Shown: positions 17,905 through 27,973, numbered from the stretch's first letter. The stretch is DNA of 64,000 nt from Paracoccus amoyensis (GCF_014490725.1 NZ_JACOQL010000002.1:620001-684000); one strand, 5' to 3'. Program-made: numbers and translations. The notes: a model not told the origin generated them from the letters alone.

Positions 17905-19257
17905 TCAGGCCACCAGCTCTCCATGCAAGGAGTTGCGGGCGCTGCCGATGATGCGGACCTGCACCAGATCGCCTATCTGGACATTGGGTGCCTCGACAAA
18001 GACCGAATGCAGATAGTCGGACTTGCCCACCATCTGACCCTCGATCCGTCCTGCCTTTTCGAACAGCACGCCCAGTGTCCGGCCAATCATGCCTTCCTGT
18101 GCGGCCCTTTGCTGTTTGGTCAGCAGGGCCTGCAACTCTTGCAGGCGGTCGTCTGCGACCTTGCTGTCCACTTCGGGACGGTCATAAGCCGGAGTGCCGG
18201 GGCGGGGCGAATATTTGAAGCTGAAGGCCGTGCCGAAATTCACTTCGGCCACAAGGCGCAACGTGTCCTGATGATCGGCGTCGGTTTCGCCCGGAAAGCC
18301 CACGATGAAATCGCTGGTCAGCATGATGTCGGGGCGGGCGTTGCGGATGCGGTCGATCAGGCGCAGATATTGTTCCGCCGTATGCTTACGGTTCATCGCC
18401 TTCAGAATCCTGTCGCTGCCCGATTGCACCGGCAGATGCAGATAGGGCATCAGTTGCGGCACATCGCGATGTGCGCTGATCAAATCGTCGGCCATGTCGT
18501 TGGGATGACTGGTCGTATAGCGGATGCGGTCCATCCCGTCGATGTCGCCAAGGGCGCGGATCAGCCGGCCAAAGCCCCATTCCCGGCCATCTTCGCCAAC
18601 CCCGTGCCAGCCATTCACATTCTGGCCCAGCAACGTGATTTCGCGCACGCCGCGCGCCACCAGATCGCGGGCTTCGCGCATGATGCGTTCGACCGGGCGG
18701 CTGACTTCGGCCCCGCGGGTATAGGGAACGACGCAGAAGGCGCAGAATTTGTCGCAACCTTCCTGCACGGTCAGAAAGGCCGCAGGCGCACGACGGGTCG
18801 CGCGGCGTTCAGGCAAATGCTCGAACTTGTCCTCTTCGGGGAAGTCGGTGACGATATTGGGCGCCTCGCCGCGCACCATGGCGGGCAGGCGGTGATAGGC
18901 CTGCGGTCCCACGACCAGATCGACCACGGGCATCCGGCGGGTGATTTCCTCACCCTCGGCCTGTGCGACGCAACCGGCAACACCGATTTTCAGGTCGGGG
19001 CGCTCGGCCTTTAGCGGCTTCAGTCGGCCAAGGTCGGAATACAGCTTTTCTGCCGCTTTTTCACGGATATGGCAGGTGTTCAACAGCACCATATCCGCGT
19101 CGTTCTGATCCTCGGTCAGCACATAACCTTCCACCGCCATGGCTTCGGCCATACGTTGCGAGTCATAGACGTTCATCTGGCAACCATAGGTCTTGATAAA
19201 GAGCTTTTTGGCCGCCCGGTCCGACGTATCGGCGGTTTTAATGGCTTGGTCAGTCAT
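17905..19257 (-). CDS. miaB: tRNA (N6-isopentenyl adenosine-37-C2) methylthiotransferase
   Basis: Radical-SAM enzyme that adds a methylthio group to isopentenyladenosine-37 of tRNAs. The protein has 450 residues from [20 protein letters not shown]. The N-terminal UPF0004 domain carries its cluster cysteines in [24 protein letters not shown] and [11 protein letters not shown]; the radical-SAM cysteines are [11 protein letters not shown]; a C-terminal TRAM domain ends with [17 protein letters not shown]. Reading frames upstream of 19257 are open but not conserved. It is divergent from the TfoX-C gene. Confidence 0.96.
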   Translation of the reverse strand: MTDQAIKTADTSDRAAKKLFIKTYGCQMNVYDSQRMAEAMAVEGYVLTEDQNDADMVLLNTCHIREKAAEKLYSDLGRLKPLKAERPDLKIGVAGCVAQAEGEEITRRMPVVDLVVGPQAYHRLPAMVRGEAPNIVTDFPEEDKFEHLPERRATRRAPAAFLTVQEGCDKFCAFCVVPYTRGAEVSRPVERIMREARDLVARGVREITLLGQNVNGWHGVGEDGREWGFGRLIRALGDIDGMDRIRYTTSHPNDMADDLISAHRDVPQLMPYLHLPVQSGSDRILKAMNRKHTAEQYLRLIDRIRNARPDIMLTSDFIVGFPGETDADHQDTLRLVAEVNFGTAFSFKYSPRPGTPAYDRPEVDSKVADDRLQELQALLTKQQRAAQEGMIGRTLGVLFEKAGRIEGQMVGKSDYLHSVFVEAPNVQIGDLVQVRIIGSARNSLHGELVA

Positions 19258-19321
19258 GCCGTGCTGTCCTTGAGGTTCGGGCGGTGATACATGAAAGCGC
19301 ATCTTTTGGAAAGGTGGCGAC

Positions 19322-19660
19322 ATGGGCCGCGACATCGACACGGATCTGGTCACGATCAACAATATCGGACCCGCAACCGCCAAATCCCTGATCGCCGCCG
19401 GGATTCCCGATGCAGCGACCTTGCGGGCGGTTGGTGCCCACGAAGCCTATCGCGCACTTCTGATCGCCGGAGAGCGACCGCATTTCATCGGCTATTATGT
19501 GTTGCAGATGGCGCTGCTGGGCCGTCCGTGGAACGATTGCAAGGGCGCAGAAAAGGACGCGTTGCGGCTGCGGTTTGATTCGCTTGTGACAGAAGTCAGG
19601 GGTGCCCCGGCCACCGGCATCGAAGCGAAGCTGAGAGAAATTGGTTTGCTGAATCCGTAA
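19322..19660 (+). CDS. TfoX C-terminal domain protein
   Basis: A 112-residue protein consisting of the TfoX C-terminal (helix-hairpin-helix-like) domain: [35 protein letters not shown] and the later [18 protein letters not shown] segment. Full-length TfoX/Sxy is a competence regulator, but this family of free-standing C-terminal domains is widespread and of unproven role. comEC is 5 kb away, so a competence link is only a guess. The ATG 19322 has GGAAAGGTGG upstream. Confidence 0.82.
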   Translation: MGRDIDTDLVTINNIGPATAKSLIAAGIPDAATLRAVGAHEAYRALLIAGERPHFIGYYVLQMALLGRPWNDCKGAEKDALRLRFDSLVTEVRGAPATGIEAKLREIGLLNP

Positions 19661-19696
19661 TGGCATTGAAATCGCAAGATTAAATTTTCTTGTGAT

Positions 19697-19718
19697 ACAT
19701 ACCGACTGGTTGGTATGT
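19697..19718. promoter_or_regulatory. TetR-type operator upstream of the tetR gene
   Basis: A 22-base imperfect palindrome with outer arms ACATACC / GGTATGT and inner bases CGAC..GTTG, one mismatch overall. It ends seven bases before the ATG of the TetR-family gene. TTGTGA at 19690-19695 and TATGTT at 19714-19719 could be the -35 and -10 elements, so a bound repressor would cover the promoter. This suggests autoregulation of the tetR-SRPBCC-VOC operon. Confidence 0.75.
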
Positions 19719-19725
19719 TAATTGC

Positions 19726-20379
19726 ATGGCACGGAAACCGAAATATGAACCCGAACGTGGCGATGCGCGGACAAGGCTGTTGGATGCCGCCCGTGATATC
19801 GTCAGAACCCAAGGCTTCGCCGCCACCAGTGTCGATCAGCTTTGCCGCGCGGCCGGTGTGACCAAGGGCGCGTTCTTTCATCACTTCGCCAGCAAGGAAG
19901 CCCTTGGCGTCGCAGCTGCCCAGTTCTGGAGTGAAACGACCGCCGCCTTTTTTGCTGGCGCCCCTTATCATCAGCACGAAGACCCGCTGGACAGGGTTTT
20001 GGGTTATGTCGATTTCAGACGCGATATCATTGCCGGAAACCTAGAAGAATTCACCTGTCTTGTCGGCACGATGACGCAAGAAGCCTATCATTCGCATCCC
20101 GCGATTCGGGATGCCTGTGCGGCCAGCATCTTTGACCACGCAGCGACGTTGGAGCCTGATATCCGGGCGGCGTTGCTTCAGTATGGGCTGGCCGGTCAGA
20201 TCGACGCCGCCAGCATTGCCAACCATACGCAAGCGGTCCTGCAAGGTGCCTTCATTCTGGCAAAGGCCGCCAACGATCCAACTGTCGCCATCGACAGCGT
20301 CGATCACCTGAAGCGCTATCTGACACTTCTGTTTCAATCACGTCCGAAGGGAGGACAACATGACCACGACCCCAAATGA
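19726..20379 (+). CDS. TetR family transcriptional regulator
   Basis: A 217-residue repressor. The N-terminal helix-turn-helix is clear (RTRLLDAARDIVRTQGFAAT, then SVDQLCRAAGVTKGAFFHHF); the C-terminal about 150 residues form the variable ligand-binding and dimer domain. Its own operator-like palindrome lies immediately upstream. The downstream SRPBCC gene overlaps its 3' end by 20 bases and a VOC gene follows, so it probably controls all three. Effector unknown. Confidence 0.9.
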   Translation: MARKPKYEPERGDARTRLLDAARDIVRTQGFAATSVDQLCRAAGVTKGAFFHHFASKEALGVAAAQFWSETTAAFFAGAPYHQHEDPLDRVLGYVDFRRDIIAGNLEEFTCLVGTMTQEAYHSHPAIRDACAASIFDHAATLEPDIRAALLQYGLAGQIDAASIANHTQAVLQGAFILAKAANDPTVAIDSVDHLKRYLTLLFQSRPKGGQHDHDPK

Positions 20380-20824
20380 ACTGGTCCTTGACCGTATCCT
20401 GAACGCCCCGCGTGCCGCCCTGTGGCGCTGCTGGACCGAACCCAAGCTGTTAGAGCAGTGGTTCTGCCCCAAACCCTGGTATGTCACCGATGCCGTTCTG
20501 GACCTGCGGCCGGGTGGTGCGTTTTCCACTGTGATGCACGGCCCCGAGGGGGAAGAATTTCCCAATAACGGCGTCGTGCTAGAGGTTGTTCCCGGTGAAA
20601 AGCTGGTCACGACCGATGCTTTCCTGCCCGGCTGGATCCCGTCGGGCCGCCCCTTCATGGTCGCACAGGTCACGTTCGAGGACGCAGGCGACGGCAAGAC
20701 CCACTACGTCGCGAAGGCCATGCATTGGACCGCTGAGGCCAAGGCAGAGCACGAAGCAATGGGTTTCCATGACGGTTGGGGCGCGGCTGCCGATCAGTTG
20801 GAAGCCTTGGCAAAATCTTTGTAA
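20360..20824 (+). CDS. SRPBCC (AHSA1-type) domain protein
   Basis: A 154-residue protein of the SRPBCC/activator-of-Hsp90-like family, with DRILNAPRAALWRCWTEPKL then WFCPKPWYVTDAVLDLRPGG and a C-terminal GFHDGWGAAADQLEALAKSL helix that closes a hydrophobic ligand pocket. Such proteins bind or modify small hydrophobic ligands; no specific role is known. Its 5' end overlaps the TetR gene by 20 bases and the VOC gene follows after 12 bases, indicating an operon. Confidence 0.87.
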   Translation: MTTTPNELVLDRILNAPRAALWRCWTEPKLLEQWFCPKPWYVTDAVLDLRPGGAFSTVMHGPEGEEFPNNGVVLEVVPGEKLVTTDAFLPGWIPSGRPFMVAQVTFEDAGDGKTHYVAKAMHWTAEAKAEHEAMGFHDGWGAAADQLEALAKSL

Positions 20825-20836
20825 GGGGAACAGGTC

Positions 20837-21259
20837 ATGGAACCGACGATATATTTGTTTTTCAAAGGCAATTGCCTTGAAGCGATGAGCCTGTATGCAG
20901 ACATTCTGCATGGCCAGATCCAATATGTCTTCAGGAACGGCGACGCCCCGGACGACCAGCGGATGCCAGGCGGCGACGATGTGGTGATGAATATGTCGAT
21001 GAAGCTGGGCAATGCGACCATCATGGCATCCGACAACTCGGATGAGATGTATGATAAGCCGCAGGGGTTCTGCGTCTCGATCCCCATTCCGTCGGCAGAG
21101 GAATTCGATCGTGTCTATGCCCGGCTGTCCAAGGATGCTGAACAGATCACGATGCCGCCGGAAGAAACTTTCTGGGCTGACCGTTTTGCCATGTTCCGCG
21201 ACCGTTTCGGCATCCCGTGGATGCTGAATTTCACAGGGTCCAAGGCGACGCAGCAGTAA
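20837..21259 (+). CDS. VOC family (PhnB/glyoxalase-like) protein
   Basis: A 140-residue member of the vicinal-oxygen-chelate superfamily close to PhnB-type proteins: YLFFKGNCLEAMSLYADILH, GDDVVMNMSMKLGNATIMAS and the DRFAMFRDRFGIPWMLNF end. Members include dioxygenases, glyoxalases and resistance proteins, and the substrate is unknown here. It is the last gene of the tetR operon and is followed by a strong terminator. Confidence 0.87.
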   Translation: MEPTIYLFFKGNCLEAMSLYADILHGQIQYVFRNGDAPDDQRMPGGDDVVMNMSMKLGNATIMASDNSDEMYDKPQGFCVSIPIPSAEEFDRVYARLSKDAEQITMPPEETFWADRFAMFRDRFGIPWMLNFTGSKATQQ

Positions 21260-21289
21260 GCCGTCAGATTTGGATCGTGAACCAGTAAG

Positions 21290-21320
21290 AACGCCCCCGG
21301 ACCAAAAGCCGGGGGCGTTT
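21290..21320 (+). terminator. Intrinsic terminator after the VOC gene
   Basis: Stem AACGCCCCCGG / CCGGGGGCGTT with an eight-base loop, followed by TTCC. It lies between the plus-strand VOC gene and the minus-strand CDGSH operon and could act on both. Confidence 0.88.
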
Positions 21321-21325
21321 CCTGA

Positions 21326-21409
21326 TTACAGCATCACATCCGCCCATTCCGGGTGACGCGCATATCGCGCCCGGCCAAAGCGGCAAAGTGGCACGATCTC
21401 GATCGTCAT
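21326..21409 (-). CDS. 27-codon ORF coupled to the CDGSH gene
   Basis: ATG at 21409 overlaps the TGA of the preceding CDGSH gene (ATGA). The frame encodes MTIEIVPLCRFGRARYARHP and seven further residues, then TAA at 21326. The overlap and the following terminator make translation possible. No family is recognised; it could equally be a decayed 3' gene. Low confidence. Confidence 0.3.
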   Translation of the reverse strand: MTIEIVPLCRFGRARYARHPEWADVML

Positions 21410-22038
21410 TCGCTTTTGAACCCTGCTTCCTTGTGGCTGCCATCGCAGAAGGGTTTGTTTTTTGAATGGCCACACCGACATAGGAAGAATTTCGTGCCTG
21501 CGGTAATCTTGCGCCCGCTGCCGGCAATGATTTCCAGATTGCCCGTCACTTTAAGGGGGCCATCTTTGGTTGGGTTCACGGTCAGCGGCCCGTCGTGTCG
21601 TTCCAGCACCGGCGCGTCGGGCAGGGTGGCGACATCGCTGGTGGCCTTGAAGCCGGCTTCGATATGGGTGTTGTCACAGAACGGTTTGTTCCCAGACAGA
21701 CCGCACCGACACAGGGTGGCACGCGTGCGCGGGTCCTGGCCGTCAATCCGAATGTCGCCGCGAACCTCGCTTGGGCCGTCCTCCAGCAGGCGCAGGCTGT
21801 TGCTATGCGGGATCACCTCGTTCAGGCCGCCGTCTTTTCGCTGATAGGTCAGCGCCCCGGATGGGCAGGTGTCGATGATGCGGGCGATTTCCTCGGCCGC
21901 GGCGTCGTCGGGGAAAATCCAGCCCCCCTTGGTGCCGGGGCGAAACACGGCCGGTAGGCCCAGCACGCAACGGCGTGCGTGGATGCATTTCTTGCCGTTA
22001 AAGCTGACGATGATCGCATCGGATTCGGTTGTTGACAT
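21406..22038 (-). CDS. Fer4_19 plus double CDGSH iron-sulfur protein
   Basis: A 210-residue cytosolic protein with three predicted iron-sulfur modules. Residues about 10-70 resemble the divergent mono-cluster 4Fe-4S domain (Fer4_19) with CIHARRC and DTCPSGAL cysteines. Two CDGSH 2Fe-2S motifs follow: CRCGLSGNKPFCDNTH (Cys110, Cys112, Cys121, His125) and CRCGHSKNKPFCDGSH (Cys187, Cys189, Cys198, His202), each the canonical C-x-C-x8-C-x3-H ligand set. This arrangement is known in bacteria, with a proposed redox or iron-sulfur homeostasis role that remains unproven. It faces the tetR operon across a terminator. The start at 22038 (MSTTESDAIIVSF) overlaps no other gene. Confidence 0.9.
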   Translation of the reverse strand: MSTTESDAIIVSFNGKKCIHARRCVLGLPAVFRPGTKGGWIFPDDAAAEEIARIIDTCPSGALTYQRKDGGLNEVIPHSNSLRLLEDGPSEVRGDIRIDGQDPRTRATLCRCGLSGNKPFCDNTHIEAGFKATSDVATLPDAPVLERHDGPLTVNPTKDGPLKVTGNLEIIAGSGRKITAGTKFFLCRCGHSKNKPFCDGSHKEAGFKSE

Positions 22039-22225
22039 CGTTCTCTCTGGCTACGTGGCGATATGGCTGCGCAAGGTAAAGAGTGTGCGATCGGCGCGTG
22101 ATGTCAATGCCGGGAAGTGGCCGGGGGGGGTGACGTTCGGGCGACAGGCTTGGCTTCGCGCCCCATTGAACGCCCGTCGCAGCGGCGATAGCCTGCGCAT
22201 AAATCACTCTATCGGAGGCCCGCAC

Positions 22226-23590
22226 ATGACGACCCCGCAAAGCTGGGAAGCCCGCGCAGATGAATATTCCCTTTATGGCTTCACCGACCTGCCCAGCGTT
22301 CACGAACGCGGCGCCGTCATTTTGACGCATGGCGAAGGGCCTTATGTCGTTGACGTGAATGGCAAACGCTATCTGGATGCCAATTCCGGCCTGTGGAATA
22401 TGGTCGCGGGTTTCGACAACAAGGACCTGGCTGACGCGGCCAAGGCGCAATACGATCGTTTTCCGGGCTATCACGCCTTTTTCGGCCGCATGTCGGATCA
22501 GACGGTCTTGCTGTCGGAAAAGCTGGTCGAGGTATCGCCATATGATCGCGGCCGGGTTTTCTATACCAACTCGGGGTCCGAAGCGAATGATACCATGGTC
22601 AAGATCCTGTGGTTCCTGCATGGCAGCGAGGATAAACCGAAACGTCGCAAGATCCTGACGCGCTGGAATGCCTATCACGGCGTGACGGTGGTCTCGGCCA
22701 GCATGACCGGAAAGCCCTATAACGAGGTTTTCGGCTTGCCGCTGGACGGTTTTATCCATCTGACCTGCCCGCATTACTGGCGCTTTGGCAAAGACGGCGA
22801 AACGGAAGAAGCGTTTACCCAACGTCTGGCAGACGAGCTGGAAGAAACCATCAAACGCGAAGGGGCCGATACCATCGCGGGCTTCTTTGCCGAGCCGGTG
22901 ATGGGGGCGGGCGGTGTTATCCCGCCATCCAAGGGCTATTTTCAGGCTATCGCACCGATTCTGAAGAAATACGACATCCCGCTGATCTCGGATGAAGTGA
23001 TTTGCGGCTTTGGGCGCACTGGAAATACCTGGGGCTGCGAAACCTATGGCTTTACGCCCGATGCCATCATCAGCTCGAAGAACCTGACTGCCGGCCTGTT
23101 CCCGATGGGTGCGGTTATCCTTGGTCCCGAACTGGCCGATCGTGTGCAGGCCGCGGTCGAAAAGATCGAGGAATTTCCGCACGGTTTCACCGCCTCGGGC
23201 CATCCGGTCGGCTGCGCCATCGCGCTGAAGGCCATCGAGGTGGTGATGAAGGGTGGACTGGCAGATAACGTCAGACGCCTTGCACCCCGGATGGAGGCTG
23301 GGTTGCGCGCAATCATGGATCGCAGCAACAATATCGGCGAATTGCGTGGCGTCGGCTTCATGTGGGCGCTTGAGGCGGTCAAGGACAAGGCGACCAAAAC
23401 GCCGTTCGACAGCAGCCTGTCGGTCAGCGAACGCATCGCCAATACCTGCACCGATCTGGGTCTGATCTGCCGTCCGCTGGGCCAGTCCATCGTCTTGTGC
23501 CCGCCCTTCATCCTGACCGAAGACCAGATGGATGAAATGTTCGAGAAGCTGGAACAGGCCCTGAACAAGGTTTTCGCCGAGGTTGCATGA
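22226..23590 (+). CDS. Omega-aminotransferase, class III
   Basis: PLP-dependent aminotransferase of 454 residues that moves amino groups from beta-amino acids, amines or taurine-like donors to pyruvate. Sequence features such as NSGLWNMVAGFDNKDL, GYHAFFGRMSDQTVLLSEKL and ISSKNLTAGLFPMGAV closely resemble the structurally characterised P. denitrificans omega-transaminase (comparison from memory). The PLP lysine is Lys285, the ring-nitrogen aspartate is Asp256 in ISDEVICGFGR, and the GSEAND motif is at 117-122. The start ATG 22226 has TCGGAGGCCCGCAC upstream; the open frame further back antisense to the CDGSH gene is spurious. A methyltransferase gene is coupled to it. Physiological donor not decidable from sequence. 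Confidence 0.94.
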   Translation: MTTPQSWEARADEYSLYGFTDLPSVHERGAVILTHGEGPYVVDVNGKRYLDANSGLWNMVAGFDNKDLADAAKAQYDRFPGYHAFFGRMSDQTVLLSEKLVEVSPYDRGRVFYTNSGSEANDTMVKILWFLHGSEDKPKRRKILTRWNAYHGVTVVSASMTGKPYNEVFGLPLDGFIHLTCPHYWRFGKDGETEEAFTQRLADELEETIKREGADTIAGFFAEPVMGAGGVIPPSKGYFQAIAPILKKYDIPLISDEVICGFGRTGNTWGCETYGFTPDAIISSKNLTAGLFPMGAVILGPELADRVQAAVEKIEEFPHGFTASGHPVGCAIALKAIEVVMKGGLADNVRRLAPRMEAGLRAIMDRSNNIGELRGVGFMWALEAVKDKATKTPFDSSLSVSERIANTCTDLGLICRPLGQSIVLCPPFILTEDQMDEMFEKLEQALNKVFAEVA

Positions 23591-24189
23591 GTGGCGATGC
23601 ACTGAAAATCTATCAGGCGAATGCAGAACGTCTGGCGCAGCAGTATGAACTGATTGCGCCGGATGCGCTGTATAGGCCTGTCGCAGACCTGTTGCCACCT
23701 GTCGGCCGCATGGCCGATATCGGGGCTGGCAGTGGTCGCGATGCGGCATGGTTTTCAGCCCAGGGTTATCACGTTACGGCGGTCGAGCCGGTCGCAGGAT
23801 TGCGCGAGGCGGGGCTGCGTTATCACGCCGATACGCGTATCGCGTGGCTGGACGACCAGCTGCCCAAGCTGTTGCGTCTGCGGGCACTTGCGCCTTTTGC
23901 CTTGGTGACGATGGCCGCCGTCTGGCACCATGTCCCGGCCGCAGAACGCAACGCCGCCATGGCGTCCCTTGCCGCGATCCTTGCCCCGGCGGGCCGTGCG
24001 ATCATGTCTTTGCGACAGGGACCGGTCGACCCTGCACGCGGGCTTTTTGATGCCGACGCGGATCAGGCTGTCATCCTTGCCGCGCAGTATGGGCTGTCCT
24101 TGATTGGCCGGCGAACGGTGCCGTCCAGCCAGTCGCACAATCAACATACCGATATCACCTGGACCTGGTTAGTTTTGCAGCGTGACTAG
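23587..24189 (+). CDS. SAM-dependent methyltransferase
   Basis: A 200-residue class I methyltransferase. Motif I is MADIGAGSGRDAAWFS and the acidic loop VTAVEPV follows; motif IV region is LVTMAAVWHHVP. The ATG overlaps the TGA of the transaminase gene (ATGA), so it is probably translationally coupled and cotranscribed. Its 3' end overlaps comEC on the other strand by four bases. Substrate unknown; the closeness to the transaminase is suggestive only. Confidence 0.88.
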   Translation: MSGDALKIYQANAERLAQQYELIAPDALYRPVADLLPPVGRMADIGAGSGRDAAWFSAQGYHVTAVEPVAGLREAGLRYHADTRIAWLDDQLPKLLRLRALAPFALVTMAAVWHHVPAAERNAAMASLAAILAPAGRAIMSLRQGPVDPARGLFDADADQAVILAAQYGLSLIGRRTVPSSQSHNQHTDITWTWLVLQRD

Positions 24190-26390
24190 CTGCCCAGCCG
24201 AGGCTGTCTTTCCTCCGTTGTCGTAATCTTGGGCGCAACGCGTTCAAAATCGATGGCGACTGCGCCCGTGCGCCGCAGATGTTTCAGATCGAACAGAAGA
24301 CATCCTGGGTTCCTCGCCTCGACGACTTCTGATGCGACGACGATATGTCTTGGCTGACAGGCCGGTATCGCCCGCTGGCCAGCGCCTTTTCCGGTGAAAT
24401 GAAAGATTTTCCAGCTGTTTGGCAAATCCGCCCGCCGATCACGACGATCACCGGTCCATGCCGGGCGGGCGGCGGATTCCTGTTGCGTCGCAATATCGCC
24501 ATCTTCGAGCAACCAGTTTTCGACAGTAAAGGCCCCGCCGGACGGCTTGGATACGGCGCGGCCCAACGGCGTTTGCACGCCGACGGCATCCCCGCTCTCG
24601 GATATCAGAATCATCGGGCGGCCGGATGTGCCCCATAAGCCGGCGGCGACGATCAACATGGTCAAGCCCGAACTGACCCCGACCATCGGGCCGATCTGAC
24701 GATGGCGCAAAAGACCTTTGCGCCATGACAGAACCGCCAGCGCAGCGCCGTAGCACAGCAATGGCAGAACGGCGGCAGGCGGCATGGCAATCGCCGTGAC
24801 CGATCCATCCAGACCTGCGACGTAATTCGCCACGATCAGCATCCATTTCGTCCCGACACCCATGACCCAAAGGGCCGGTCCCGCCAACCCGATCGGGGCA
24901 AGGAGAGCGGCGATCACCCCTGCGGGCATCACCAACGCCCCCATGACCGGAACCGTCAGCAGGTTCGCCAGCAATCCGTATTGCGCCATGCGGTTGAAAT
25001 GCACCGCCGCGATGGGCGAGGTTGCGATGGATGCCACCAGTGACGACAGCAGCAGGATCGCAATCGGCCGCAGCCAGAACGGAATATGCGGCGAAACGCG
25101 CGACCATGGGCCATAGACCAGTATCAATGCAATCGTGGCCGCAAAGCTCATCTGAAAGCCGGGGCTGGTCAGTGCTTCGGGGCTGTAGATCAGGATCATC
25201 GTCGCCGCGAGCGCCACCGTGCGCAGCGAGATGGCGCGACGATCCACCAGAATGGCGACCAGCATGACGGCGACCATGACATAGGATCGTTCGGTCGCAA
25301 CGCCGCCGCCCGACAGCCAAAGATAGACGGTCGCAGCCGCCAATGCGCCAATTGCGGCCATCTTGTGCGTCGCCAGGGGCATCGGGATGCGGAGGCCCTG
25401 CAGCAGAACCAACGCCAGACGCAGCGAGGTGTAGACGAAGCCGGCCAGCATGCTCATGTGCAGGCCCGAGATCGAGATGATGTGGTAAAGGTTCGAGGCG
25501 CGCATCACCTTATTCGTGGCTTCCTCGATCCCCGAACGATCGCCGGTCATCAAGGCCGAGGCGACAGCCCCCTCCTGACCGCCGATCCGGCTTTGAATCG
25601 CGGCGCTGATCCTCATTCGCAGGCGATGCATCTGCCACGCTCCCCCCGCGGGCGGGGTTACAGCCATGATTGGCGTTCGCGTGTAGCCAACTGCGCCCAA
25701 TTCCTGAAACCACGCCATGCGACGAAAATCGAAGCTGTCGGGCGATGCGGGACCGGGCGGTGGGCTGAGATGTCCGGTCAGCATGATCCGCTGGCCAAGC
25801 GGAGGGATTTCCCGCGTCGCCATATCCATCAACGATAACCGCACCCGTTCAGGTGTCCGACGCGGTGCGACGTCACGCAGGATCACCTGATCCAGGGTCA
25901 GTCGGATGCGATCACGGGCGGATCGGTCGATATTGACCACGCGGCCTTCAACCGGGCCGTAATAGCGCCATTCCAAGACCGGTGCCGCAACCTGAGCCGA
26001 CCGGATTTCTGCAAGGCCCGCACCTGCGATCACAAGCATCGTGGTCAGGCCGCCCAGCCGCAGCGTATCGGCGGCCCGCCAACTGATCCGGCCACGCTCT
26101 GCCAAGGGATGCGCGATCCGCCATGCCGACAGCCCCATGAAGGCCAGGAAGGTCAGCATGATCCACGCCACAGAGTGCAGGTTTCCAGAAACCAGGAACC
26201 ATCCGCCGATCCCGACCGACAGAAAAACGGGCACCCAGCTGAACAGGCCCGCCCGGCTGGCTGCAGCCGGACGGGCGGGGCGCGTGAAAGCGTGTTTCGA
26301 TGCCCCGATCCGGGAAGGAGCAAAACCCGGCAGGACATTTTCACCGCTTGGCGCTGGATATGTGGGAACAAGGCCGGAAGATGCGGCCAT
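24186..26390 (-). CDS. comEC: ComEC/Rec2 family competence protein
   Basis: A 734-residue polytopic membrane protein of the ComEC family, the channel that passes single-stranded DNA into the cytosol in competent cells. The N-terminal soluble OB-like region (about 140-260, with [15 protein letters not shown] and [19 protein letters not shown]) is followed by the competence domain with about ten membrane helices, where [16 protein letters not shown] is the family signature. The C-terminal metallo-beta-lactamase domain of Bacillus ComEC lacks its HxHxDH motif here; only about 150 loosely similar residues remain, as in many alphaproteobacterial members. Its start is 110 bases from gltX on the other strand. 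Confidence 0.88.
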   Translation of the reverse strand: MAASSGLVPTYPAPSGENVLPGFAPSRIGASKHAFTRPARPAAASRAGLFSWVPVFLSVGIGGWFLVSGNLHSVAWIMLTFLAFMGLSAWRIAHPLAERGRISWRAADTLRLGGLTTMLVIAGAGLAEIRSAQVAAPVLEWRYYGPVEGRVVNIDRSARDRIRLTLDQVILRDVAPRRTPERVRLSLMDMATREIPPLGQRIMLTGHLSPPPGPASPDSFDFRRMAWFQELGAVGYTRTPIMAVTPPAGGAWQMHRLRMRISAAIQSRIGGQEGAVASALMTGDRSGIEEATNKVMRASNLYHIISISGLHMSMLAGFVYTSLRLALVLLQGLRIPMPLATHKMAAIGALAAATVYLWLSGGGVATERSYVMVAVMLVAILVDRRAISLRTVALAATMILIYSPEALTSPGFQMSFAATIALILVYGPWSRVSPHIPFWLRPIAILLLSSLVASIATSPIAAVHFNRMAQYGLLANLLTVPVMGALVMPAGVIAALLAPIGLAGPALWVMGVGTKWMLIVANYVAGLDGSVTAIAMPPAAVLPLLCYGAALAVLSWRKGLLRHRQIGPMVGVSSGLTMLIVAAGLWGTSGRPMILISESGDAVGVQTPLGRAVSKPSGGAFTVENWLLEDGDIATQQESAARPAWTGDRRDRRADLPNSWKIFHFTGKGAGQRAIPACQPRHIVVASEVVEARNPGCLLFDLKHLRRTGAVAIDFERVAPKITTTEERQPRLGS

Positions 26391-26499
26391 TCTTGTCCTT
26401 TCGCTGCTGCTTCTCTATCTCTTCACCACAAAGATGGCATGGCCTGCTTACCAAACGATTAATACCGCCATGCCTTTTCGCGATATTCAGAAGGCCGCC

Positions 26500-27897
26500 A
26501 TGTCCGACACCGCACAGATCGTTACCCGTTTCGCCCCGTCCCCGACCGGTTACCTGCATATTGGTGGCGCGCGCACTGCATTGTTCAACTGGCTTTATGC
26601 GCGTGGTCGGGGCGGTAAGTTCCTGTTGCGGATCGAAGATACCGACCGCGCCCGCTCTACCGACGAGGCGACTCTGGCCCTGCTGAAGGGGTTGACGTGG
26701 CTGGGGTTGGATTGGGATGGCGAGCCCGTCAGCCAGTTCGCGCGGATCGACCGCCATGCCGATGTCGCGCGGCAGATGCTGGATCAGGGCAACGCCTATA
26801 AATGCTTCTCGACGACAGAAGAAATTGCGGCGTGGCGCGAAGAGCACCCGCATCAGCCCTTCCAAAGCGCATGGCGTGACGCAACGGAATTGCCGGACGG
26901 GCCCTATGCGATCCGTCTGAAGGCACCGCGCAGCGGTGAAACGGTTGTCCACGATCAGGTGCAAGGCGATGTGCGTTTTGCCAACGATCAACTGGATGAC
27001 ATGGTCTTGCTGCGCAGCGATGGCACCCCCGTTTATATGCTGGCCGTCGTCGTGGACGATCACGATATGGGTGTGACGCACGTCATTCGTGGCGATGACC
27101 ATTTGACCAATGCCGCTCGGCAGATGCAGATCTATAACGCAATGGGTTGGCCCCTGCCGGTTTACGCGCATATCCCGCTGATCCACGGCGAGGATGGCAA
27201 AAAGCTGTCCAAGCGTCATGGCGCGGTCGGCCTGCATGAATTTGCGGCGCTTGGTTATCCTGCTGCCGCGATGCGGAACTATCTGGCACGTCTGGGTTGG
27301 AGCCATGGCGATGATGAACTGTTCACCGATCAGCAGGCGCGGGAGTGGTTTGATTTGTCAGGTATCGGCAAGGCACCTGCGCGTCTGGACTTCAAGAAGC
27401 TGGAACATATCAGCGGCTATCACATCGGGCTGATGGACGATGACACCCTGATGTCGGAATTGGATGGGTTCTTGGCCGAAACAGGCAGTAACCCCCTGAC
27501 GGACCTTCAAAAGCAGCGCATCCGCGCCGCGCTGCCTGTTCTGAAAGAAAAGGCTAAAACCCTGCCGCAATTGTTGGAGCAGGGGCATTTTGCGATGATC
27601 CAGCGCCCAGTGGAAGTGGACGAGAAGGCGGTCAAGAACCTGGATACGGTATCCCGTGGTATGCTGAGATCGTTGACTGCCGCAGTGCAGCATGCTAGCT
27701 GGTCGCGAGACGAGTTGGAGCAGGCTGCCAAGCAGGTTGCAGAAGAAAACGGCGTCGGTCTGGGCAAAATTGCGGGTCCGCTGCGCGCCGCACTGGCCGG
27801 CCGGACAGCGACGCCCAGCGTGTTCGATATGATGACAGCGCTCGGCCGCGAAGAATCGCTGGCCCGGTTGCAGGACCAAACGGAATTGGCAGGCTGA
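26500..27897 (+). CDS. gltX: Glutamyl-tRNA synthetase
   Basis: Charges tRNA-Glu (and possibly tRNA-Gln if indirect amidation is used). The protein has 465 residues from [20 protein letters not shown]; upstream in-frame ATG codons at 26434 and 26470 are less conserved. The class I HIGH motif is [11 protein letters not shown] and KMSKS is [10 protein letters not shown]. It is followed by gltA after 76 bases on the same strand, a common arrangement in Rhodobacteraceae. Confidence 0.96.
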   Translation: MSDTAQIVTRFAPSPTGYLHIGGARTALFNWLYARGRGGKFLLRIEDTDRARSTDEATLALLKGLTWLGLDWDGEPVSQFARIDRHADVARQMLDQGNAYKCFSTTEEIAAWREEHPHQPFQSAWRDATELPDGPYAIRLKAPRSGETVVHDQVQGDVRFANDQLDDMVLLRSDGTPVYMLAVVVDDHDMGVTHVIRGDDHLTNAARQMQIYNAMGWPLPVYAHIPLIHGEDGKKLSKRHGAVGLHEFAALGYPAAAMRNYLARLGWSHGDDELFTDQQAREWFDLSGIGKAPARLDFKKLEHISGYHIGLMDDDTLMSELDGFLAETGSNPLTDLQKQRIRAALPVLKEKAKTLPQLLEQGHFAMIQRPVEVDEKAVKNLDTVSRGMLRSLTAAVQHASWSRDELEQAAKQVAEENGVGLGKIAGPLRAALAGRTATPSVFDMMTALGREESLARLQDQTELAG

Positions 27898-27973
27898 CGC
27901 CTGCCCTCACTTGCCAGGGTCACCCCCAAGCCAAGGCGTGAAGGTGATCCGGCCCAGCCGGAAAGGACGTTGT

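Noticed and set aside
21998..23749. 583-codon open frame antisense to the omega-transaminase
   Set aside because: The plus-strand frame has complete catalytic motifs; the antisense protein has no recognisable family and odd composition.
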